From the NCBI RefSeq assembly GCF_000208745.1, contig NC_030854.1, positions 38,160,111 through 38,224,110 on the forward strand: a DNA stretch of 64,000 bases, written 5' to 3'. Positions 22,751 to 31,943 of this stretch are shown here, one piece after another. Below the pieces are notes generated by a model, which saw only the letters and a list, made by a program, of their open reading frames with translations, did not search any database and was not told the DNA's origin. The position numbers and the translations under genes are program-made. Numbering within the stretch: position 1 is the first letter of the stretch; the number at the start of each line of letters is the position of its first letter. The DNA is from Theobroma cacao. Taxonomy: Eukaryota; Streptophyta; Magnoliopsida; Malvales; Malvaceae.

Positions 22751-22998
22751 GTGAGATTTGGTCCCATGGATGTAATGTGTGGCCTTGATGAGAACATCAA
22801 GAATTTGAGTGGGTGGGATTGTAATAAACTTGGTGAGATCTTAGTCTCATGGATGTAATGTGTGGCCTTGATGAGGACATCAAGGATTTGAGTGGGTAGA
22901 ATTGTAATAAACTTAGTGAGATCTTAGTCCCGTAGATGCAATGTATGGCATTGATGAAGACATCAAGGATTTGAGTAGGTGAAATTGTAATAAACTTG
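22751..22998 (+). repeat. Three tandem 82-83 base repeats in a retroelement interior
   Basis: Units at 22751-22832, 22833-22915 and 22916-22998, each containing gtgaga, atggatgtaatgtgtggc, gaacatcaag, gatttgagt and ttgtaataaactt. LTR-end-like strings (gtggtttaggcccaaaa, gggtcgttaca) recur at 23001-23180. The array looks like amplified LTR/leader sequence. Confidence 0.75.
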
Positions 22999-23379
22999 AA
23001 CTTAAGTTACGTGGTTTAGGCCCAAAAAGATGCTGAAACTTGAACTTAAGCCACGTAGTTTAGGCCCAAAATGATGTTGGGTCAGTGGTGGGACTTGAGT
23101 GGCTTGGGTCGTTACAAAAGGCGTAAATCTTAAAAAGCTGCTGGATCAGTAGTTGGACTTGGGTCGTTACAGAAGGCGTAAATCTTTGTATTAATTCTTG
23201 GATGCTGGCTACTGGTTGAAAAACTTGTAAGACGAATACATTCTTTAATGAAAAGATCATAGAACACCCATTATTGGGCTTAATTAAAAGTCAATGAACA
23301 ACCTTTTCCAACAGTAGGTAGAGGGGTTTCTCATAATTTAACTTTTATCCTTTAATCTCCATGTTGTTCAAATCGTTTC

Positions 23380-23675
23380 CAGTGCATGGCTGTAGACCAA
23401 CTAACATTTAGTTTGTAGTTCATATACGGGGCTCCTATGTTGCCAACAAGTATAGATCAAAACAGAAGCAACATCTTTAGAACTTGGATGAAACATTCTT
23501 TTTTCTTTGTCTGGCAATTGTTTCACCAAAATGTACTGTCCTTGTTATGTCAGTTGGTCCATCAATACATATTGAGCTCCACTATCCAATAAGAACATTT
23601 TATTGGGATGTACAACACTAGAACTTTCTGGTTCAGGTTTGTACGTGTATGATAAAACCATTTGCACCTAAACAC
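23380..23675 (-). pseudogene. Aminopeptidase P (Xaa-Pro aminopeptidase) fragment
   Basis: Reading the minus strand from 23669: GANGFIIH, then in a shifted frame KPEPESSSVVHPNKMFLLD, SGAQYV, then after another shift DGPTDITRTVHFGETIARQ. This is the metal-binding core of plant aminopeptidase P1, a manganese enzyme that removes an N-terminal residue preceding proline; the usual DSGAQYVDGTTDITRT block is recognisable with its Asp ligands. At least two frameshifts split it and the rest of the gene is absent, so it is a decayed fragment. It lies directly behind a truncated ZRK, inside the duplicated cluster. Confidence 0.75.
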
Positions 23676-23692
23676 AAACCTGCAATATCATT

Positions 23693-24094
23693 CTAATGAA
23701 TAACAAATTGATAACCAAAGATTTGATTAATATCAAATACGCATCCCTTAATTTTAAGGAATGACTGATGAGTAGAGTATTCACTAGTATCTTTTTCAGG
23801 GTTGGCTGCAGGAAAACTCCATCTAGAATTAGTCTCATACTCCTTCACAAAAATTGGGAGGTCCTTTAGAGAGCCTTTGTACAATTTATAACCACAATCT
23901 TTCACAAAAATCTGATGTGTTTCATAACAGTTTGTTGCTCGCAAAGCTCGTTTGCAGAAAAATGACGGATAGGATTAGATTTGCCATTACATAAGGCCAT
24001 AATCTCCTCTAATAAACGCCCTCCATTTTTTTTTGGTAAAAAATGTCTGAACAACTCCATCTTCATGCCTTTTTGCTTTCAGACATGCAAACAT
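23693..24094 (-). pseudogene. ZRK pseudokinase fragment (5' part only)
   Basis: Starts at an ATG (24094) as MFACLKAKRHEDG, as in the intact copy at 39496. It is then frameshifted in an A run near 24025 and again before 23944. Homology continues through YKLYKGSLKDLPIFVKEY to about the fourth kinase subdomain and stops; the rest of the kinase domain is missing. Its upstream leader (about 24300-25090, interrupted by an insert) matches the leader of the plus-strand copy at 36366 in inverted orientation. Confidence 0.8.
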
Positions 24095-24356
24095 CTTGCC
24101 TAAGAGTGCAACTTTATATTAATACACAGTACAAAAGCCATTCCAAAAAGAAAAAATCAGTGTTAAATTGGATTGAGTTAATCAAGGTTAGAATATATGA
24201 ACATGAGATGTAATGAACTGATAGAAGTGAAATTATAAGTAGCTGAAAGAACAAAAATAAAAACATGCACCTGGGAGGGAGAGGGAGGAAGCACAAGATC
24301 CAATAACTCCGAGAAAGAATCTTCCAAACTGAACCAAATTTGATGCAATGAAAACC

Positions 24357-24940
24357 TTTTTTTTTTTTTTCTGAAAGTTAACTTTGATTCATTGCAGAAA
24401 GAAGAACTCTTTTACATATAAAAAAGACCGTATTCAGCTGAGATTTAACTAATAAAAAAACTGTCGATTGACTGGCTTACAGAAACACAACCAAGGTCAA
24501 TGCCCTATGAACTATACATCCCCTGCAACAAAAGCTCCCTAATCATGGAGGCCATGTTAACAAAGGAAAACAAACATTACACATCGAAAAAAAGCCAGAC
24601 TAGATGTCTAGCAAAGCGTCTCTCAAATGCAGAACACATAAGAGAAGCAAAGATAACCTGCTGGGCTGTTTTCCCCTCTTACATCTCCATGCACTCTTCG
24701 TTGCTTTCAGTTGACAAGAGGATAAGGTCTAAACTCCCTCTAGCATTGGAAATCACAGACAACGTATAATAGATTATCCCCGAAGGAAGCAGAATCATAA
24801 TACCATACCCTCAAAACACAAGTGAAAGTGTTCCCCCATACACACTGTCATATCCACACAATCAAGGATAAACACATAACAATTCATTTGTTCTATCATC
24901 CCCCATTTTAGCATAATAATCCGCCCTTTCGCTCTTGTTG
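24357..24940 (-). mobile_element. Poly(A)-tailed insertion inside a ZRK leader
   Basis: Compared with the leader at 35680-36000, this inverted leader copy is interrupted. On the minus strand the inserted DNA ends in 14 A (24370-24357), then leader homology resumes at gttttcattgcatc. The insert carries a 35-45 codon tail reading LLPSGIIYYTLSVISNARG and ending SNEECMEM, a stop near 24676, then a 3' UTR-like stretch. This looks like a retroposed, 5'-truncated transcript. I do not recognise the source gene, and no target-site duplication was confirmed. Confidence 0.5.
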
Positions 24941-25730
24941 CTTGCACATATACAAGTCTTCCAGGTCAACAGACAAATATCCCACCAATAGTTTTATACT
25001 TGAGATAAAATGCGAAGTCATGATATAAACTTGGGTCACAAGAAGTTTCCATCACCAAGGCTAGGTAGCTTCCTTAATAATTCGGTAATTAATTGATTCA
25101 AAAACAAGATAGATTAACAAAGTCCTATTCCAATCCACTACAATCAAAGTTATTCCAAGTCTTAGAGGTAATTAAGAGTGCTTAAATTTAAATCAAGCAT
25201 TGCAATTATTTATTAGGCTCCAAATTAGTGAGTGGGATGTTCCTGTCATTACAGAAAGGAATTAAAGCCCAATCCATGCAGAATTTGTTTTTTGAACCCA
25301 TAAAGAAAAGTTTAATATAAACCCTTGAAATCGAAAGCTAATGCAATTGAACAAACTACAAGGCATATGGTCAAAATTTCATCAACCACTGCATGGGGGA
25401 AAACTTAGCAACAATTGGGACAACAAGAAGCACCCATCACCATCTATCCAAATCACAAAATCTATGACACCTTTGAAAATCCTATTTCAAATTTACCACT
25501 TCCTATTGAGAAAATTTCTCATTGGTGTTTTGGGTTGTGATAAGCTTCCAACTGAAGCAAGGCTTCCAGTTGATTATATCTCTCTTCAAAGTCTTCATCG
25601 TCCTTCATGAAGATCTTCAGAGGAAACTACTGTCCGCGAGAAGTTGTCATTGTCAAAGGCACTTAGACCAGAGTGAGGACCCGAAGAGAACATTGACGAT
25701 ATCTCATCAGACTCAGAAGTAGTGGAGGAC
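24941..25730. other. Left-arm leader sequence and gene-free DNA
   Basis: 24941-25090 matches 35680-35790 in reverse complement (e.g. gtcttccaggtcaacagaca), marking the edge of the inverted duplication. 25090-25730 shows no domain; the plus-strand open frame at 25341-25610 looks spurious. Confidence 0.5.
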
Positions 25731-25734
25731 TATC

Positions 25735-26125
25735 TCTGGTTGGGCTGGTTGATGGAAATGGTTAACATTGAATCCTGATATTCTGTAACACGTTGCACCA
25801 TTTTTAATGATTGAACCACTCCATCCATTGTGGGCCTTGGACTTGCCTCAGGAGCAATACAAGCAGCTGCAGTTGTGCAAACCAGTATAAAATTAATCTT
25901 CCTTCGGGGACTTCCCTCCAAGCCTTAGATCAGCAAGCTCTTACAACCGGTCTTTGTCTCTCAGAATTGGCCTCGCCCAAGTGACAAGGTTCTCCTGCCT
26001 TGATGGTTGTCACATATCTACAGGCATCCTTCCAGTTAGTAACTCAAGCACTACAACTCCATAGCTGTAAAGATCACTTTTTACCAGTAGATGTCCATAG
26101 CATACTCCGCGCTACCTACATTTTC
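25735..26125 (-). pseudogene. ALE2-like receptor kinase fragment (C-terminal kinase lobe)
   Basis: Minus strand reads [20 protein letters not shown], then a stop, QENLVTWARPILRDKDRL, another stop, and after a frame change CTTAAACIAPEASPRPTMDG, VVQSLKMVQRVTEYQDS. This is the end of a receptor-like cytoplasmic kinase domain of the ALE2/PERK type (subdomains IX-XI). The upstream lobe and receptor part are missing and stops interrupt the frame, so it is a dead fragment. It is distinct from the ZRK family around it. Confidence 0.75.
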
Positions 26126-26129
26126 CTTT

Positions 26130-26510
26130 GATTTTTTTTAAATTTACATTTTTTCCCAGTCTTTTTTTTATACATGCAGAATTAATTCACTTTATAAAAG
26201 AAGAAAATCAAGAGAATTAATTCAATTTATAAAAAAAAATCTAACCGAAACTAGGATATTATAAATGGGGTCAAATTTGAATCAAGGAGAATTAATTGAG
26301 TTTATAAAAAAAATGCAACCAGAAAACTGAAACAAAATTCAATAAAAACTATGAAACTCAAAGTGGAGTGAAACTTGTACAAGAAACCTTTCAATATATA
26401 TAGCTTCGACTCATAAAGGTTATGTCAATTGTCTACTATCTTCTTTAGTTTTTCTTTTTTAAAAAGCTTTCTCTTCTCATCTTAGCAGTAACAAAAAGAA
26501 AATCCTTAGG
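26130..26510. other. Upstream flank of the AAA-ATPase pseudogene
   Basis: AT-rich. Holds a small repeat (gagaattaattga-ttataaaaaaa at about 26210, 26285 and nearby) and a TATATATA at about 26395 that could have been the promoter. No gene seen. Confidence 0.45.
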
Positions 26511-26514
26511 CAAA

Positions 26515-28048
26515 ATGATATTTGGGCGAGGAATAGTGGCTGATGTTCTCACCAGCCTAATGCTTTTCAGCGAAACAATTTCGGAGTTGGTTCTTGATTA
26601 TTTGACAAAACACATTGAGCTTTGGCAAGAGAGATTGAAGAACTATTTCTTTCCTAGCATTCGCATCACATTTAACGAGTTCACTTTTGGCCTTTGCCAT
26701 CGTAGCGATGCATATACCGCTATTGAATACTACCTTAGCTCCAAATCTACTGCACAAGTAACCAGGTTGAAAGCAGAATCTTACAAGAGAAAGGAACCTC
26801 TTTTATTTTCTTCAGACCACTATGAGGATATTGAATATGAGTTTGAAGGCATCAAGGTTACGTGGTATAAAGGAAAACATTCCCCTGAGAAGGAAACAAT
26901 ATATAGTCGAGCTCTTGATGATAAGAATTATTACACTCTTGTGTTTCATCTTAAAGATCGAGATATCATCATGGAGCGATACTTAAATCATGTTTTACAA
27001 GAAGGTAAAGCTATAAAGAAAAAGAGGAGGCAACGAAAGCTTTATACGAATTATGATGATGGTTGGATTACACATTGTTGGAACATCCTGCAAGTTTTGA
27101 TTCTTTTACTATGGATCCTGAGAAGAAAAAAGAGATCATCAATGATCTTATAGCATTCAGTGAGGGAAAAGAGTATTACTCTAAGATTGGCAAGGCTTGA
27201 AAACGCGGTTATTTGTTATATGGTCCTCTAGGAATTGGTAAGTCTACTTTGATTTTGGCCATGTTTAATCTTTTGGGTTATGATATGTATGATCTTGAGT
27301 TAACCACAATTAAAGACAATGCCCGTTTAAAATCTCTTTTAATTAACTCATCATGGAAAGGTATTTTTGTGGTTGAGGATATAGATTGTTTACTTGATAT
27401 TACGCAAAAACGCAAAAACAAAGAAGATGATTCTGATTCTGATAATAAACATAAAAGTAAAAGTAAAGTTACATTATCAAGATTTTTAAATTTTGTCGAT
27501 GGAATTTGGTCTGCTTGTACTGGAGAAAGGATTATTGTGTTTACGACCAATCATGTCGATAAACTTGATCCAACTTTGATCAGAAGGGGAAGAATGGATA
27601 TGCATATCGAATTATCTTATTGCGCTTTAGGAGGGTTTAAGGTGTTGGCAAAGAATTATTTGAACCTTGACTCACATCTTCTCTTTGAAAAAATTGGAAA
27701 CTTGTTGGAAGAAGTAAACATGACTTCGGCAGATGTTTTTGAGCATTTGCTACACAACAGAGTGGGAAGGATCCAATGGCTTGCTTGGAAAGCTTGATAG
27801 AAGCCCTTGCAGCTGCCAAGGAAGAGAAGATTGATGAAGAAGATGCTAAAACCCTTGAAATTGCCGAAGAAGAGGAGATTGAGGAAGAAATTGCCAAGAA
27901 AGAGGAGATTGAGGAAAAAGATGCTAAAACCCTTGAAACTGTTGAGGAAGAGGAGATTGAGGAAAAAACTGCTGAGGAAGAGGAGACTGAGGAAAAAGAT
28001 GCTAAAATCCTTGAAATTGTTGAGGAAATGAACAAAAAGGAGGAATAA
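26515..28048 (+). pseudogene. BCS1/HSR4-type AAA-ATPase, broken in three places
   Basis: Intronless, as usual for this plant family. Frame 1 (26515 on) has the N-terminal AAA-associated region with SDAYTAIEYYLSSKS. A frameshift at about 27080 leads to EHPASFDSFTMDPEKKKEII. A nonsense TGA at 27198 replaces the Trp expected before KRGYLLYGP. The ATPase core follows: Walker A GPLGIGKST (the family has GPPGTGKS), Walker B FVVEDIDCLLD, and TTNHVDKLDPTLIRRGRMD. A second frameshift at about 27765 leads to MACLESLIEALAAAKEE and a Glu-rich tail. Intact relatives are mitochondrial or ER membrane ATPases, some stress-induced. Three lesions make it a pseudogene, although the 27213-27797 core could still be translated. 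Confidence 0.88.
27840..28040 (+). repeat. In-frame repeat encoding an acidic tail
   Basis: A unit of about 78-81 bases encoding roughly DAKTLE-I/T-x-EEEEIEE followed by KEEIEEK is present about 2.5 times. It lengthens the C-terminus of the AAA-ATPase reading frame. The antisense Ser-rich open frame here is a shadow. Confidence 0.7.
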
Positions 28049-28679
28049 AAAGTAAAATGTGTTTTTTTTTTAAAAGAAAAAGTCCAATTAAGGGATTTTG
28101 GTTAATTAATTATTTCAAGTTTTGTTTTTTGTTTTGATCTATTTTTAAATTTCTAAGGAGGTTGAGACTTAAGAGCCAACCTGACTTTTGTAGATTATTT
28201 TCAATTCTATTATTATTATATAAGAATTTATAATTTTATTTCGTTTCAACTCTAGTTTGCCATTATTATATCTAGTATATAATTATTAATCATTTATATA
28301 ATACGTATTAAAATTTATTAATGATTATAAATATAATTTTAAATTTTAATTTATAAATTTATAAATTTAATTTTTATCAATAATATTCATAAATATTATT
28401 TTTAATTTCTTATTTTAAATTCAAATTTAAGTTTTTTTATAAATATTAATAATTAGATTCTCATATTTATTTATTTGTAATTTTTAATCGAATTCAAGTA
28501 TATTATGCATAGTTAAATTTTAATCGAAAATATTCTACTCATCAGTCATTCCCTAAAATTAATGAATGTATATTTTTACAGTGTAATAAATTGACCTACC
28601 CTTGAGATTTAAAAAATATAAAAAAATTATTGAATTAATTAATATACAATACAGCAGAGATATGAAAGCCTCACTATAG
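28049..28679. other. AT-rich gene-free stretch
   Basis: Mostly A/T with runs such as taatttttatcaata. No open frame of note and no recognisable repeat; probably old intergenic DNA. Confidence 0.5.
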
Positions 28680-28985
28680 CCATTGAGCATGTAAACTACA
28701 ACAATCATCTACCTGGAATTTTGTTGAATCCAATGGAATGGATATATGAACACCAGTTTTAAATTGGATTGAATAATCAAGGTTAGTCAATATAAGAACA
28801 TGAGTCCAAACAAAAATAAAAAGATGTATTGCACTGATAAAAGCGAAGTAACTAGCTGAAATGCAAAAATGAAAACAGGAAGGGAAGAAGAGAATTGCAC
28901 CTGGCAAGTTTGAGTAGTAAATCAAGATCCAATTACTCAGAGAAATCATCTTCCAGATTGAACCAAATTTGATGCAATGAAAATC
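28680..28985 (-). repeat. Orphan ZRK leader block (type A)
   Basis: On the minus strand this matches 35800-36000 and 24110-24355 (ttgcatcaaatttggttcaa, gaagat-atttctctgagt). In those places it leads into a ZRK start codon. Here no ZRK coding sequence follows; the AAA-ATPase pseudogene lies beyond. It is a leftover leader from a lost copy. Confidence 0.6.
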
Positions 28986-29137
28986 TGCAGCAGTTTATTC
29001 CTTTCTCTACAGTAATTGCATGACTTTTTGTCCTACAACAGATTGAAAACAAGTATTGCTACAGTAGCTGCTGAGAATTCATTGTGATTTTCTCTATGAA
29101 GTTGTTCAGCTATTAAGCTAAACATCAATCAATGTAT

Positions 29138-30154
29138 CTATGTAATACATGGAGAAGCTTTATGAAGTTGCCTTAGCTGTTTTGCAACATCAGTTATCGT
29201 TGGCCGGTCTTCTGGATTTTCCTCAGTGCAACTAAGTGCTATCTTTGCAAAAGCTACCAATTCATCACGATTGATTCCTTCACTTGAAATATTTTGATCC
29301 ACAATTTCAATTAACCGATTGCTTTCAACATAGGACTGCACAAATTCTTCTACAATGGCATCCTCTGCAGCATAATATTCAGGAACATTGTTTCTTCCTG
29401 TCAAAAGCTCAAACAAGAGTCTGCCAAAACTATAAACATCAGCCTTTTCATTTATTTTTGAACCTTTCCAAACTTCTGGTGCCATATACCCCGTTATCCC
29501 TGAGATAGCATCTTCCACATGGGATTTGCCCTCTGGAATGGCTATGGAGAGTGAGAACTCACTAAGCTTAGCAACATACTTTGAATCCAATACGATTGAT
29601 ATCAGTGAAAGACCTCGGTGAATAATGGGTCTGGATAAAGCAGTATGGAGATATGCAACTGCATTAGCAATATCCATTGCGATTCTTATTCTAGATTTCC
29701 ATGTTAAGGGCTTAGTCTGCCCCTCATGAACATCCAAGATATATTTCTTGAGAGTTTTTTCACCAGCAAATTCATAAACAAGAAGTGGATTTTGAGTCTC
29801 TAAGCAGCATCCAATGAGCTTTAGAACATTCTTATGAACACTCATCTGTGAGCCAATAACAATATCTGTAATAGCCGTTTCAAGATATTTACTTTCCCTA
29901 ATTTCATACCTTTTAACAGAAATTTCACGGCCGTCCAGAAAACCTTTGTATAACACGAAATGAACATACCTTGAAATTTCTTGTTCAACATTGAAACCGT
30001 TCGTTGCTTTGCTCAATTCCTCAGCGGAGAAAGTACGAATAGGATTACATTTACCATTACAAGAGGCAATAAGCTTTTCCAATAACATGCTTCCATTCTT
30101 TAACAATGGTCCCTCATCTTTGGTTTGTGTCCTTCTTGTGAAACTCGAAAACAT
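29138..30154 (-). CDS. ZED1-related pseudokinase (ZRK), intact
   Basis: Intronless coding frame of 338 residues starting at ATG 30154 (MFSSFTRRTQTKDEG). It is a small cytoplasmic kinase-fold protein with no signal or membrane segment. The N-terminal SCNGKCNPIRTFSAEELSKA and the SQMSVHKNVLKLIGCCLET block mark the ZRK family. In Arabidopsis these proteins (ZED1, ZRK1/RKS1) bind the NLR ZAR1 and sense effector-modified kinases. Catalysis looks lost. There is no Gly-rich loop. The VK Lys is kept (about residue 81). HRD is HRG (179-181) and DFG is EFS (199-201). APE is present (225-227). A conserved leader lies at 30580-30860, probably with a 5' UTR intron between it and the ATG. Alternative: an atypical WAK-like kinase. 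Confidence 0.87.
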   Translation of the reverse strand: MFSSFTRRTQTKDEGPLLKNGSMLLEKLIASCNGKCNPIRTFSAEELSKATNGFNVEQEISRYVHFVLYKGFLDGREISVKRYEIRESKYLETAITDIVIGSQMSVHKNVLKLIGCCLETQNPLLVYEFAGEKTLKKYILDVHEGQTKPLTWKSRIRIAMDIANAVAYLHTALSRPIIHRGLSLISIVLDSKYVAKLSEFSLSIAIPEGKSHVEDAISGITGYMAPEVWKGSKINEKADVYSFGRLLFELLTGRNNVPEYYAAEDAIVEEFVQSYVESNRLIEIVDQNISSEGINRDELVAFAKIALSCTEENPEDRPTITDVAKQLRQLHKASPCIT

Positions 30155-30579
30155 CTTCCCTTCCTCCTAAACCAATCAACTAAAAAATGGGATAAAAGAA
30201 AAAGCATGGCATACAGGGCAGAAAGATACAATCAGAGAGGCAAATACACATTGAATATCAAAGTCTTCAATCAGCAATGGAAAGTAATATGATTCTATTT
30301 GTTGTGATTAACAAAACTATGATTATTCAGATTAAAAGACTGCAAACAAAATTCTAGTAGTCCTGGTTTAGAAATCCAGGTTTTGTACTCAAACTTTAGT
30401 TGTGGTCCAAGGCATTTGCAACTCAACCACAGTGCTAAATTTAGCCAGAGTTTTATTCATGGTTCCCAAAAATATACAATATGTTTTACAGAGCAGCCAA
30501 CGATAATTTCTGCCCTGCTGCTACAGTCATAAAAATGAAATAACTTGCAAAAATACTAAAAATCAATATGGGGCATGAA

Positions 30580-30860
30580 ATGGTACCTGCAAATGTTCAA
30601 CTGATCAAATCTAAATTGAAAATACAGCTGCCGGAACCAAGGATGCAGAAAGGGAGTCCAGAAATGGCAGAAAGAATTGGAGAGAGGAAACTTACAGGCT
30701 GCTGCAGCCGATGCAGATATAGATACAAGTCAAACCAGGCATAAGCATCCATATATGAAAGAAGGGCAAAGCTTTGATTGAAATAGTCAAAGTTATACAC
30801 GGACAACTTCCATTAAAAAAAGAACAGGCAGCCTTGTTTGACTTCCCTCCTCAACCATCG
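30580..30860 (-). promoter_or_regulatory. Conserved ZRK 5' leader block (type B) with W-box
   Basis: Shared, in this orientation inverted, with blocks at 39150-39470, 41330-41660, 42650-42980 and 44930-45210. It contains TTGACT within ctttgactatttcaatcaaag (a W-box-like core), then the conserved pyrimidine-rich part and a cag|gtacc donor that could start a 5' UTR intron. Confidence 0.6.
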
Positions 30861-31059
30861 CCTAACTCTTTGACACAAATTCCGAAAATTTAACGGCGCT
30901 GATTGTTTTTATTAAGTGTATGCCTTAATAAATTTGACTCAAACCTTTGAAATCACCAAATCCCTCAATAATGCAGGCCCAAAATTCTAGATACAATTGG
31001 AATTAAGTACTAAGAGGACTCCAGTTTGTTATTGTTACTAATTAGAATGCATTGACTTA

Positions 31060-31510
31060 TTTCTCCATTTGAGTTACTTTGTTTTCTAGGTTGAATATCT
31101 GCAAATGTTCTGCATAATGAACCTTGCTTGTATCCTTCTTTCAATGAGATGAGAATTCCATAGCAGGCTTCTCTAAGTTTTTTTTTTTATTTTAGAAAAG
31201 GGATTTGAAATTATTCTTTAAATAAGGGATCATGTATAAATCAAATGTTCAGATGCAGTAAACTTCTCAAGTTGCTTATGCTGAAAATGAAATTGTTATC
31301 TCTATTCAAATAGGTTTAAAGAATTTGTAAACTAATGAATTTTGACAATTTAAATCCTACAATCACAGCCATACATTTGTTTCTCTTAAGTTACATTTCC
31401 CCAGTGGAGCAACCCACTCACTTTCTTGGAAGAACAGAATCTTACAGACAGGTTAAGTTTCATAAATCCAGCTTATAAGATTTTTCAGCTGCTAGAAATA
31501 ATATTAGCCA
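31060..31510 (-). repeat. Inverted copy of ZRK 3'-flank block
   Basis: Reverse complement of the post-gene sequence at 37400-37730 and 40500-40890 (strings such as ttgcagatattcaacc, gcaaggttcatt, gaaggatacaa). It links the C-terminal fragment at 31515-31690 to the leader at 30580-30860, exactly as in the plus-strand arm. Confidence 0.7.
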
Positions 31511-31514
31511 AAGC

Positions 31515-31690
31515 TAGGCTAAGAAGGTGACGGAAAAGACTGACCAATTCGCCTGAGTTGTTTGACAACCTCGTTCAATTTTCTTCCTCAGAAGAGATGC
31601 ATCTAAGGATAAGTGTTTCAAAACCCAGCAACTGCGCCGTATAAATTCCTTCCTTTACAGCGAACTCTTCAGCATAGCCCTAGTGATGCT
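31515..31690 (-). pseudogene. ZRK C-terminal fragment
   Basis: Minus strand reads LRCISSEEE, then after a small deletion EVVKQLRRIGQSFPSPS before its stop, matching the end of the copies at 36366 and 39496. The kinase body is absent. Together with 30.0-31.5 kb it forms the inverted counterpart of 40.3-42.2 kb. Confidence 0.75.
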
Positions 31691-31943
31691 TTCATATCTC
31701 TGTTGTAATGTATGTTAATTATGCAATAATTTTTTATATTTTTAAATCTCAAGGATTTAGGGTCAAATATTTTTTATATTTTAAAAGTGAATAGACATAG
31801 TCAAATATTTTTTATATAATGCTTCAATATGACCACAATGCCCTCCCATAAGTGAAAAAATATGGGACATAACTACCATAAGTTGACTGTCCCACATTAT
31901 CTACTAGTCTGTAAACAACCATGAACTTTATCTTCCCTCCCTC

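Noticed and set aside
27637..28035. Ser-rich 132-codon minus-strand open frame
   Set aside because: Antisense of the Glu-repeat tail (GAA/GAG read backwards gives Ser-rich codons).
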